Positions 35,498 through 46,960 of a stretch of 64,000 nt of DNA are shown in pieces (within the stretch, counting starts at the first letter, position 1; every line of letters starts with the position of its first letter). Source of the DNA: Zonotrichia leucophrys gambelii (lineage: Eukaryota; Chordata; Aves; Passeriformes; Passerellidae); assembly GCF_028769735.1 (NCBI RefSeq), contig NC_088178.1:29087857-29151856 (forward strand). The letters run 5' to 3'. The notes under the pieces were generated by a model. That model was given only the letters and a program-made list of their open reading frames with translations. It was not told the DNA's origin and did not search any database. Made by a program: the position numbers and the translations under genes.

Positions 35498-36769
35498 TAT
35501 CAAAGAAACCTCCTTTTTTGTTAATTCAGGGGTGTAAAATTAATGTAAAATGAATCTTCACAACAGGTGGAAGAACAGCTGATTAATAAGGGGGTTTGTG
35601 TTAAGCTTTGGGTTTTTTTAAAATCAATATCTCAGTTTTCATTGGAGTTTTGTCAGCAGTTGAATATGAACTTTTAATTGTAGGTTAATTATAACCACTC
35701 AGATTGGGTGGTGTTGTTTTTTGTGTGTTTGTTTTGGTTTGTCTTTCAGGGCAGTTTTAGTGCCTGATCAGGATAGGCCAAACTCTAAAAACAAAATTAA
35801 TATTGCAACTTGTTAACTTACAATGGCATTGACATTGTCTCATTGTATCCCCTCTCTCCACAAGGAACACATCAAAATTAATTCAGGAACATTCTTTCCT
35901 CCAGTTTCTGCTGCACTTTATGTATTTTTTAGCTTCATTGTGGGAAGTGGGAGTCTCTTGCTCTTTTTTTGATTAGTTAAATGAGAGGATCCAATCACTT
36001 TTACGGAAATAGTAGCTTGTGATTAATAATGGTGGAAATTGGGTGTAAATACAAAAATATCCAATTAACATAAGCAATTAGTGATTGCTGAGATTTATCA
36101 ATCAGAATGCATTCCTAAACTGTCCTGAATTCCAGTAATTCTCATTTATTAACCCCTGATTCGTGTTTGGGAGGATTGGGTTGGCATTCCCCGTTTTTCA
36201 GGCGAAAGGATTTGCCTTGCATGGCTCTGAGAATTTTCATAATTTACTTTTTCTTCATGAGAAATTCCATATTCTTTCAATTCATTCTGACTCGGGAATT
36301 CTCACCCTTCATTTTCATCCTCTGTGTTTGAGGACGGACATCACTTTTTGGAATGTTTTGAACTTTTTTATCTCCTGATGCTTTTGATTTTGTAGCCTTG
36401 TGTTTGTGTCCCTGTTAGGAGTGAAAAACCAGGATAAAAGTCCAGCTGGGGAGGTGAGACAGGAGTTTTGAGCTGTTCCACTGTCTGTCAGTTCCCAGTG
36501 CAAAAACTACATTGTGAAAACACACATGGAGATGGAAATTAAAATACAAGTTCCATGCTGAAACAGAGACCTAGATTAATTCCTGGGTATTAGCAATTTA
36601 CTAAAGTTAAAATTTATTCATTAATTTGTGAAGATAAATTATCACTATCAACGTAATGAAAATTTTTCAGCTCGTTAAGTCTTTTTTTCCCCCCCCTCCC
36701 CATCCTGACAATCAAATCCTGCTGCCAGTGCAGGAGTAGCTGTGAGACAACAGGAATATTCATTCCCTG

Positions 36770-37190
36770 AGCAGCATTAATCCACTTCCATTCTCCATTC
36801 AAAGCAGCGTTAATGCCTTTATTTCTCCTTGGAGCCTGAAGTCGCTAATCCCGATCCCAAAGTGGATTATGGTGTCGTTCCTGCGTGTTCAGACAGATGT
36901 GCAACACACAGATAATTGCACAGAAAGGCAACAGAAAGGGAATTTCTTTCGTTGCCGAGCTGGAGGTGGTCTCTATCCAGCCTTAAATCCTTAATTCAAT
37001 TTCAGGTTTGCCACTCAGTCCTGTTGGCCTCGTGCTCAGAACGAGTTCTAATTGGAAAACTGCTTGGACTGATCCATATTTTATGTGCATCGAAGCATCC
37101 TCGAGAATTAAATATGAATGCGTGTTAGGAAATGCTGAAATATTATGAAACATCTAATTTCCAGTGCAAATATCTGCCTAGGGATTCTTG
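36770..37190. promoter_or_regulatory. Candidate conserved non-coding element (enhancer-like), speculative
   Basis: This stretch holds at least nine CpG in about 350 bp of otherwise AT-rich, CpG-poor intron (GCGTTAATG, GTCGCTAATCCCGATCCC, GTCGTTCCTGCG, TTCGTTGCCGAGC, CATCGAAGCATCCTCGAG). It also has several TAAT homeodomain-type cores and no recognisable repeat. CpG retention suggests constraint or lack of methylation; conservation itself cannot be seen here. Confidence 0.3.
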
Positions 37191-39784
37191 AATATCTTTA
37201 ATGAAGATGACACTACCCATGATCAGCACAAGTGCCTCTCAAATAAGAGAGTTCATGGTAGGAAATCACAGCAGAGATTTGTTTGGAGTAAACGAGCAGC
37301 CTTTTCTCCAGAGATTCCAAAATATTTTATTTAGACAAAGTTAAACATGACTGGAGATTAAAAAAGAGGTCAAATCATCCTCTCCTGTTTTGAAAGAGAA
37401 ATTGGTTTGTGTTCATTTACCAGGAGCAGTGGATTTGCTTCGTAGTTTGTAAACATTTTGTGAAAAAGCAGCTTGTGATAATATTTATAGAGGGAATGAG
37501 AAATAATAATTGCCTCTGTCACTGCTTGAATTTTAACAATGTGTGTGCACTTGAGGCCTTTTTGATCTTTTTAATAGGTACAACCCAACTGGCAATGACA
37601 TCACATCAGGAAAGGAATTAATGCTGCCACTGTCAACTTCCTGGCTTGTTTTTTATTTGAAAAGCTGCTTCCCTGCAGTTTAAATCCCTTTTTTACGGTA
37701 GAAATCTGCTCCCACATTCTGTTGGCTGCCCTGTCCTCGTGATGTTGTGCTCTGTTGGCCAGAAATTCCAAGTCTGTGTGGATGGGCAGGGACCCAGGGC
37801 TGTGCTTACAGGTTTGTGGCAAGATCTGCTGTGATTTAGGCTGCAGAACATGAATCTGATATCAATTTGAGATATTAATTCCATCCTCCACAGCTGGGAT
37901 TGTGCACTTCTCAGCCCAGTCTCTTCCTGGATGTGTTTGCACTGGGGAGGTAAAAACAACTCGGAGCAGAGGAAAAAACAATGTGCCAAAAGAGCCCAGG
38001 CTGTTTCTAAACATCCTGAAAGCCGCTTTCTTTTTCCTCTTTGCTCTGCAGCTTTTTTGCATTGTGATTTTTGTGATTTCTCTGCCGTGTTTCCCTCAGT
38101 CTTTGATCAATAACACTCATAAAAAGCCCAAATGTGCAGTTTTTCCAAGCAGAGCTGAAGCTGCAGGTAGTGCATTTCTCCCTTGGAAACTTGAGGGTAC
38201 CCAGTGGGAAATCTGGGATAACCCAGCAGAACTCTCCCCCTGCAGTGACCCCAAGGATGTGAGGCTGGGATTTGTGGCAATCTGGAGGCAAAGAGCATCC
38301 CTGGCATTGAAATAATTCACAAAGCTCCTCCCCTGCCTAAGGAGGAGATGCCCGAGTGGAAACTGAAAAAATCCTGCATAGGAGCTGAGGGCTTGTGTTT
38401 GCACAGGTGAAATGCCTGTAGGGAGATTTTTTGGGGGGCAGTTCTTACAAATTTCAGCTGCTAATTTGAGGCTAATTTCAGACACACAAATCATTCTGGG
38501 CTGTTAATGAGAGTTCCTCAAAAGAGCACACTGTGATGTTTAAATTGGAGTTGAGTGTAGCTTCTTGCTGCTTACTGTTTGAAAGGTGAATATATTCCTT
38601 ATCATTTCAGCACTGCTCATTTTTAGAAGGCTGGGATCATTATATTTATTTAGGATAAATCATATTTCAAAAACTCTTCTCCATCCCTGCTGTGGTGGGA
38701 CCATCCCAGAGCCAGGACCCCGGAGCCCCCACCCTTGGCTCGTTTGGAAAACAGTGAGGGGGCAGGAATAAAATATATAAAATCAATAAATAATAAAATA
38801 AATTTTATTTTTATTGAATAAAATCAAATCCCTGCTTTGCACAACATCTGATGGTTTTTTTGCTCCCAAAGGCTGGATGTAGCAATTCCTGTGGGATGGC
38901 TGAGAAAGCACCGAGGCGAGTTCTGCTCCTCTCCTTCATCCTTGCCTTCCCTCATTAAATCTGGAGCTTTCTCTCCTTTTTCTGGGTTGGAATCCACACT
39001 GTGCTTGATTAACACTGGAGGTTTTGTTTGAGTTTTGGTTGTTGGTTGTTTTTTTGGGGTTTTTTTTACTCCCCCCTCTTTCATGTAAATGATGTCTTGC
39101 TATTTTGCTTGCTTTTTCCCTTTTTTAATTAGAAGAATAAATGCTTGCATTCATGCACAAATTGCTTTGAAGTGCTGTAAGAATTCAATTCATGAGCTTC
39201 CTCCAGTCTCAACCTTTAATTTTTTTTTGCACACTGATAACATCTAATGGCTGTGCTCTTTCCAGGAGATTACATTTGTTTTCTGAGGGCTGCTCTGCCT
39301 CCTCCTGTGTCCCGAGATAATGAGTTCAACACAGGGAGAAGTTCAGCAGCAGCTCCCAGCGAGCATTCCCAAGGTTTTGGTACTGGGAATTTTTTTGTGC
39401 TGGGCCAAAAAAACGAGGGAGGGAGCAGTTCCAGGGGCTGTGGTGACCTCTGGGTGCTGTGGGACAGCTCAGCTCCTTGGAAAAGTGCTTCCTTCCAGGG
39501 ATTACCTTCTTTGCTTTATTTACCCAGGAATTATTTGCTATTTTGCACCTGCCTGTTGTTTTTTTTTGGCTGCAGGATGCAGTTTGTCAGTGCAGTCAGT
39601 GTGTTTAGGGCGTTGGTGGTGATGCCTTGGGATTTTGGCTTTTCTGTTTTTCTGTATTTGTGATCCTGCAGTTCTTTAGTGCACAACTCTAAACTCCATA
39701 TTCAGTGTGAGTTGTTGCTGCCCCATTTTGGGCAGACACAACAATTCCTCTCCAGGCCTGGCAATCAGGGGCTCCTCACTGCCT

Positions 39785-40245
39785 CAGGTCCTGAGAGATG
39801 GAAACAAAAGTGAGTTGGGGGGAGCAAACTTGGGGTAAATTAATTCATAATCTGAAGCTGTAATTGGGAAATTAACCCCCAAAATGGGGGAGTTAACATG
39901 GGCCAAACTGATATATAAAAACCTGTGACCCATGGTCCATTTTGGGTGTAACCCCTGAGGGGCTTTGTCTGCACAAAATGTACCTGAGTTTTCCAAGGAA
40001 ACAAATTTATAAGAATTGTGCTCTCCTTTGCTCCTTTTACGTCTTGTGCCTGCTCCTCATCTCCCCTCTGAGGCCTGAAATGATCCCATGGGATTTTACC
40101 CCCCATAGCTGATACAGAGATGTTAACTGCTTTTGGCCATCAAAATTAAGATCTAACTTGAAGGCCCCTCAATAAATATAATCACATTTTATTCCCTTAG
40201 CTTTGTCTGGCCTGTGTTTTTGGGTAGCCCCAAAAAGGCATCAGT
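39785..40245 (+). mobile_element. Probable solo LTR (ERV), second family
   Basis: LTR-like order of signals: a U3-like 5' part with GGGGAGTTAACATGGGCC, a TATA-like GATATATAAAAACC (39910), then GGGGCTTTGTCTGCAC, an AATAAA (40171) and a 3' part with CTTTGTCTGGCCTGTGTTTT and GTAGCCCC, as in songbird LTRs. The ends and target-site duplication were not resolved. A diverged partial relative is at 42295-42510. No internal viral coding sequence adjoins it. Confidence 0.55.
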
Positions 40246-42294
40246 GGTTCCAGGTGGAATTGTGGCTCATGGCATGCCAAGCTGTCAGATCCATCACTGT
40301 GCTCAATGTCTGAGTTCATTTTTGCCCTGATTTGGGAGCAGAGGGGAAGAGAGCCCATTTCCAGTGCTGGTGGATGAGTAATTCCCTTTTCATTAGCGCT
40401 GAAGTGTGGCAAAATGGCGTTTCCTGGAGCCCACAGAGCCTCATGGGGGATTCCAAACCCCGAGGTCAGACCAGTGCAGCTCAAACGGCCTCTCCTCTGC
40501 TTCTGCAGGTGTTTGGAGACTGACCCCCCTTTTACATGTGGGGTCACAGCCCTGGGCTGGCCTGGTGTCCCCACAGAGCTGCTGGGGTGGCACCAGGGTG
40601 GCTGCGGTGGCACCAGGCCTGCTGAGGCCCTGCTAGGCCAGGACCCCTCTCCTGGTGTGCCTGCGGTCACTCTGGAATGCTGTTTTTTATTTGAAAATAA
40701 CTTTACACCCAGGGAGTGATTGATAGAATTAATGCAAAGTGGTTTATCTTCTTGAGTTGTTTTTTAAAGTTCTTTTAAATTTCAAGTGAGGGATTCAACC
40801 TAAGAGTTTAAAATCGCACAGATTTGCATCCCCTCGTTTCTGCTCAGGAAAGGAAGGGTGGAGATTATATCAAATATAAGTAATATACAAATATTCAAAT
40901 ATACAAATATCATATAAAAATGATGCAGATGAGGTATTTAAGCAGGTGACCTTAAAACTTCTGTACTTATTAATACAACTAATACTGTAAATGAGAACAA
41001 CCTTGTAGTTTTTATTGCAGACACTGACTCACAGGGAGATAATTATGTCCTGCCAGTCTTTTTAAGGTTACTACTCATAAATTATTTATCTCTTGACAAA
41101 AGTGTGGATGTTTTGGTGCAAGAACCTGCACGTGGACTGCAGTTTGTGTTAAAACTTCAAACGTGGGTGTCTCTCCAAGTGCAGGCACTGGGAGACAGCT
41201 CCTGTTCAGAGAGGTTGTAGGGAAGGCTTTTGGGACATTTATCCTGTGGATGCTGATGGTTTCCTGCTGAGAGATCCTGAAAAATTATACTCTTGGACAT
41301 TTAAAGCAAACATTTCTGTAATTAGGTTGCCATCAGCCCATTTATTTCATGCACAGAAGTTCAGCCCTGTGATTTATGATCTTTAAATCCCTGGATTTAA
41401 GGTTGTCTGCTTGGGTATTGTTTTTTTAAAGTTCCTGTGCTGCAGCATTTCTTCAAGCAAAATCCTTAATTATGTAAAACTGATGAGGGAACAATCACCT
41501 CTCTTGGTGTGTCTGTCCCTTTGTGCTTGGGGATTTTTTCCTGACTTTACTGTAAAATTACAGAATCCTGCCTGGAATGTTGCATCAATTGATCCGTGGT
41601 TTTTCTGCAGACTTGCTGGACATTGACTTCATGAGCAAATTGGACAAGCACAGTAATTGCACTTAAAGTGGTATCAAACCCTTCTGGCTCTAGGATTGCA
41701 GCTATTTACAAGTCTTGTGCTTCTGCTTAACATTTTCCCAATTTTGAGTCATTTTGACATGAGTTTGAAAGCAAACCAGAAAACTGAAACCCAGAGCTCT
41801 CCCAGTAGAATGAAGGCTCTGCTCAATTTTGCTCCTTTGAAATGCTCAATTTTAGGTTCTTTTAAAATGAAAAGGAGCAACAAGATGCAGCAAGGTGAAA
41901 AGAGTTCACTAATCAAAATGTTCTCAATCTGAACAAAACCATAGAAATTATTTAAGTTTTACATCCTGGAGGCTGCAATGAGGAGTAAGTGCAGGGAAAA
42001 GAAATCCAATGCCATTGAGAAGCCCATCTGCTTTGTATTTTAAGGGTTGGGTAGCATGACTTTCTTTTTTTCTGCCATACACATTGTCAGGAGAATAACC
42101 TTAGTCAAGTTACATTGGCTAAATGAATAATCCCTTGAACATGTGGAACTCATTTTCTTGGGGTATTTTCCCCTCTCACCCTTTTTCCCTTCCTCTTCTC
42201 TGCTCCCTTGAAAAAGAAGACCAAAAAAAACCTGCTGGTTCCTGATTGCATGTTTTGGCACTTTCTCAGTTTTCCAGAGTTTTCTCTCCTTGCA

Positions 42295-42510
42295 AATGCC
42301 CAGAGTTTTCCAAGGAAACAAATTCATCAGAATTATGTTCTCCTTTGCTCCTTTTCAGTGTTGTGCCCACTCCCCATCTCCCCTCTGAGGCCTGAAATAG
42401 GATTTTATCCCCCACAGCTGATATAGAAATGTTAAATGTATATATTTATATATAAATATATAGATGAGATGCTTTTGGCCATCAAAATTAAGATCAAACT
42501 TGAACCCCAG
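42295..42510 (+). mobile_element. Fragment related to the LTR at 39.8 kb, with a TA insertion
   Basis: It shares GTTTTCCAAGGAAACAAATT, TCTCCTTTGCTCCTTTT, CATCTCCCCTCTGAGGCCTG and TTTTGGCCATCAAAATTAAG in the same order as about 39993-40160. A 35-bp TATATTTATATATAAATATA insertion separates the last two blocks. Confidence 0.7.
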
Positions 42511-44969
42511 TTCTCCTGTGTTGCCCAGAGTATTTTCCAGTGCTGCAGAAATGTGATGAGCTCCTGGTGGAAGGTGGTGGGAGCTTGAGCCTTATAGGGA
42601 TAAGACTCAAAATTTGGGATAAATCCCAAATAGGGATTCGGTGAGCAATCTTCATGAGATGAAAAAATGGGAAAGGAGATGATGATTTCCCACTTAAAAC
42701 CTTAAATCTTGGGGAATGTGTGCACTCAGAGGGTGTGTTATGAGCCTGCAATGTTCATTGGTTCTAACTCACATAATTCTCTTTATTAATTAGCATTCTA
42801 CCCTCTGCTGGTTATTGATTTCTCAGTTCTCATGCTAATTAATCCACATTTTCCAGTATTTTTAGTATATTTTTAGTATATTTTTCCCAGACAGAGAGTT
42901 TACAGCACATGCTGATTGTCTTTGTTAGAATCTTCTTTACCTTCTGCTTTCTGCAGCATTTCCTTGGAGGGATGTAAAATCTGCATTTTAGGTGTCCAGT
43001 TCTCAGCCTCATTGAAGCTCATCAGGGTTAGTTCAGCAAAACTTCAAATTGTGCAATTTTCCAATCAAACTCCAACAATATGAGTTTGAGAAGAAAGGTA
43101 GCTACCTGCTGGCTAAAGTGGAAATCACACTAAAGTGGAAATCATGATTAATTAAAACAATTGATTAGAAAAGTGAATTAGAGGCATTAATTAGAAAAAT
43201 GAATTAGGAAAGTTCTAATTTCCTGGAGCCTGTGAAGGCAGGGACTGAGCTGAGCTCGGCATCACTTTTCTCTCTGGTTTGGGTGTCTGTGGCTGCTCCA
43301 CAAATCATGTAATGAGAAAGAGCATTAATTAGTTAAATCCCTTCTGTAAACATGTTTTTTTTCAAACCCACAGTAGGAGAAAGGCATTTGTGGGGTGGTG
43401 TTGGGATATTCCTTTCAGATCTGTAGCTGCTGCCCTCGGTGCTCCCATCCCTCTGGATTTTCCTTTCCCTGGGTTTTCCTCCAATTCACTCCAGCTTCTT
43501 CCACGTCTCACTGGAAATTCCTGGAGGAAAGCACAGAGCATGTCCCTGCTCTCCTGGGAAGGCTCTAGTTAATGTTCCTTGGTTTTAGAAAATGGTAACA
43601 AAACAGAACACGAGATGGCTTCAGACACTGCAAAAATAAACTCCACGGGTTTCCCTGAAAACAGCCTCACTGGGTGAGCTCCACCAGGAAAAGGATTTGT
43701 TGGGTATTTGTTGGCTCACCACTTTTTCAAACATTAACCTTTCATGTAGGAACCAGACCCTGCTTAGGGGCTGCTTGAAGTTTACAAAGTACCACAGCCC
43801 TGCTGAGCCGATTCTGCCTGTGTTTTACACACCTACATTTTATTATTCTGTGTAACTTCTTTAATATTATTGATTTTTGTCATGGAGTCCTTACCCAAAT
43901 ATGACAGCTAACAGCAGTCCATGCCCTAAACCTGCAGAAAGCTGGGTGTTTTGGGGTTTTTTTGTGGTTTTTTTGGTTTTTTAAATGGCTTGTATGCATG
44001 GTGAAGCGGCTTCAGTATATTTACAGCTCATTGGCTATTTTACTAATCCTGTGTTTGTTTTCCCTCATTCTCTTTGTCTCAAAAAAATGTTATTTTTGTT
44101 GTCAGGGAGATGGATTCGTGTCTTGTCTGGCAAGTAAAGTGATGTGCAAATGGTTGAGTGCTCTGCAGAGCAGTTGGTGCCTGTGTTTGGTTGGGGCCTT
44201 GGAGATTTGGGGGTGGTGGATTTTCTGTTTGTTCTGATGCTGTGCTGACAGTCAGGCTGGGCCTTTTGGAAGTGTTTTTCTCACTGCAGTGCATTTTCAT
44301 CCTGAGGGAACGAGCCAGTTAACATTTCACTTTTTATGCAGTGCTTGGTGTAGAGTCTTCTCCCAGATTTAAAACAGAGTTGCCTTCAGTTTCAAATAAA
44401 TAAAAGTCTCTCAAGTAAGGAGTTTTTAGGATGCCACAGAGGTGAATTCGAGCTTATCTCTGGCTTGGTGGGAAACCTGACTCCATCCTGCCCTGAGATG
44501 GGGTTTGGGTGCTGGGCCCATCCATCACTGTCAGACCCCACCTGTGCCAGGCATTGGATGCTGGTGGCCCAAATCTTCCCTGCCCCAGCCCCCTGCCCTG
44601 AATTCCTCATTCCTGCCTGATTCCTCTCTCCTGTCAAATACTTGTCCTGCTGTCCAAAGCTAAAAGCAGGCAGCTGGAGTCATTAAAGGGAATATGGAGG
44701 TACCACAGAACAATTCCCTAGGAAACTGCAGGTACTTTGATCCAGCCAGGTACTTCAAGAACTTGGGAAGGCTAGAGTGGAATTTGGGAATTTGTGTTTG
44801 GAAAAGAAACCTCAACTTCCTCAGGGCCCCATCCAGGGCTCCCTGCAGGCTCACAGGGCCACATCTCCTGGTTTTCCTGAGGAGCTCTCATGGATCCCTG
44901 GTGTGATCTCTGCAGATACCTGGGTTTTCTCAGTCCAGGCTTGTGTTTGTGTGGCCAGGCAGGAGGGCT
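42511..44969. other. Intron 1: unique sequence
   Basis: No exon, named repeat or array was recognised. Confidence 0.4.
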
Positions 44970-45934
44970 GGGCAGGGTTAGGAGCAGCAGTGATGTGCCC
45001 AGGATTTGGGTGTTGCCAGAGGCCCAGGGATGGTTCAGGGCAGGGTTAGGAGCAGCAGTGATGTGCCCAGGATTTGGGTGTTGCCACAGGCCCCAAGGAT
45101 GGTTCAGGGCAGGGTTAGGAGCAGGAATGATGTGCCCAGGTGTTGCCAAGGCCGGGTGTTGCCAGAGGCCCAGGGATGGTTCAGGGCAGGGTTAGGAGCA
45201 GGAATGATGTGCCCAGGATTTGGGTGTTGCCACAGGCCCAGGGATGGTTCAGGGCAGGGTTAGGAGCAGGAATGGTGTGCCCAGGATTTGGATGTTGCCA
45301 CAGGCCCCAAGGATGGTTCAGGGCAGGGTTAGGAGCAGGAATGATGTGCCCAGGATTTGGGTGTTGCCACAGGCCCAGGGATGGTTCAGGGCAGGGTTAG
45401 GAGCAGCAATGATGTGCCCAGGATTTGGATGTTGCCACAGGCCCAGGGATGGTTCAGGGCAGGGTTAGGAGCAGGAATGATGTGCCCAGGATTTGGGTGT
45501 TGCCAGAGACCCTGGGGATGGTTCAGGGCAGGGTTAGGAGCAGCAGTGATGTGCCCAGGATTTGGGTGTTGCCACAGGCCCAGGGATGGTTCAGGGCAGG
45601 GTTAGGAGCAGCAGTGATGTGCCCAGGATTTGGGTGTTGCCACAGGCCCAGGGATGGTTCAGGGCAGGGTTAGGAGCAGGAATGATGTGCAGGATTGGGT
45701 GTTGCCACAGGCCCAGGATGGTTAGGGCAGGTTAGAGCAGCAATGATGTGCCCAGGATTGGTGCTGCCACAGGCCCAGGGATGGTTCAGGGCAGGGTTAG
45801 GAGCAGCAGTGATGTGCCCAGGGTTTGCACAGGCATGTTGCCACAGGCCCAGGGATGGTTCAGGGCAGGGTTAGGAGCAGGAATGATGTGCCCAGGATTT
45901 GGGTGTTGCCACAGGCCCAGGGATGGTTCAGGGC
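44970..45934. repeat. 68-bp tandem repeat, about 14 units
   Basis: Each unit runs GGTTCAGGGCAGGGTTAGGA, GCAGCAGTGATGTGCCCAGG, ATTTGGGTGTTGCCACAGGC, CCAGGGAT. Units vary in AGCAGCAGTG/AGCAGGAATG and CCACAGG/CCAGAGG. One unit near 45130-45170 is rearranged and those at 45690-45770 carry small deletions. Overlapping forward frames ending in GQG are the same unit read in different frames. Confidence 0.95.
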
Positions 45935-46084
45935 TTTGTGCTCAGCCCCTGGGAGCTGCACTGAGCCTAAACCTGAGCAGAGAGCTGCAGGTGCAGCCAG
46001 GCAGGTGCTGTGGCTCTCCAGTGTCTGAGTAATTCCAAAAGAATCTTTAGGAAGATTATAGTAAGTTTTGAAATAGTACAATTA

Positions 46085-46345
46085 GAGAATAATCAGGTTT
46101 GGATTTTAAGAGACCTTTAACATCATCAAGTCCAGCTGTTGACCCATCCCTGCTGGAACATTAAACCACATCTCCCAGATCCAGAACTCCTCAGGGATGG
46201 GGACTCCGGACCTCCCTGAGCAACCTATCCCAATGCCTGACCCCAAAAACAATGGAAAAACTTGTCTAGTATCCAACTTCAATCTCCTGTCTCAGTTTAA
46301 GGCTGTTTCCACTTGTCCTCTTGCTGTTGTGGAAAGTGTCAGGAT
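46085..46345 (-). mobile_element. CR1 fragment, antisense
   Basis: It reads GGATTTTAAGAGACCTTTAA, CATCATCAAGTCCAGCTGTT, CTCAGGGATGGGGACTCCGG, CCTCCCTGAGCAACCTATCC, ATCCAACTTCAATCTCCTGT and AAGGCTGTTTCCACTTGTCC. This is the reverse complement of the segment upstream of the CR1 tail. Confidence 0.75.
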
Positions 46346-46569
46346 AAATGAAACTCTCCAACACTGTTTTCTTAGTATTGGAAGGTAGACATTGCTTCAG
46401 ACACAGCACTGGGATAATTCCACCAGGATGTAAAAATAAAGGGGTTTTCCCCAGTTAATTACTGCATGCAAAGGCAAATGAAGGAAAATAAGGTGGCATT
46501 TGAGGGCTTGAGGATGTGTGTGCTGGGATTTTGGGAGTGGAGATATTCCATGGTTGGGGGAGGAGCAGC

Positions 46570-46960
46570 TCAAGGGAAAAGGCTGAACCAGGGAAAGGGA
46601 TGGATCCTGATCCAGAGGAGAGGCTGGAAGGTGATCCAGAGGAAGGGCTGGATGCTGAATGAGGGGAAAGGCTGGGTGCTGATCCAGATGCTGAGCTGGG
46701 GAAGGGCTGGGTGCTGATCCAGAGCAAAGGCTGGATACTGAATGAGGGGAAAAGCTGGGTGCTGATCCAGATGCTGAATGAGGGGAAGGGCTGGGTGCTG
46801 ATCCAGAGAAAGGGAAGGCTGAATACTGAATGAGGGAAAAGACTGGATGCTGATCCTGAGGAAGGGCTGGGTGCTGATCCAGAGCAAAGACTGGATGCTG
46901 ATCCAGATGCTGATCCAGATGCTGATCCAGCACAGCCTTCCCACATTGGAAGGGTGAGTG
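46570..46960. repeat. Irregular tandem repeat (GGGCTGGGTGCTGATCCAGA)
   Basis: About 14 imperfect short units alternate GCTGGGTGCTGATCCAGA, GCTGGATACTGAATGAGG and GGGAAAGG spacers. A 271-residue reverse frame (46397-47212; DQHPAFPLIQ repeats) is a by-product. Confidence 0.85.

Larger units (their letters stand above)
33350..39780. other. Intron 1 middle: mostly unique, two CR1 scraps
   Basis: Apart from the CR1 pieces listed separately, no repeat was recognised. Positions 36770-37190 are rich in retained CpG and TAAT motifs. No exon was recognised. Confidence 0.4.

Noticed and set aside
44777..46032. Series of overlapping 80-100-residue forward frames ending in GQG
   Set aside because: They are successive frames of the 68-bp repeat.
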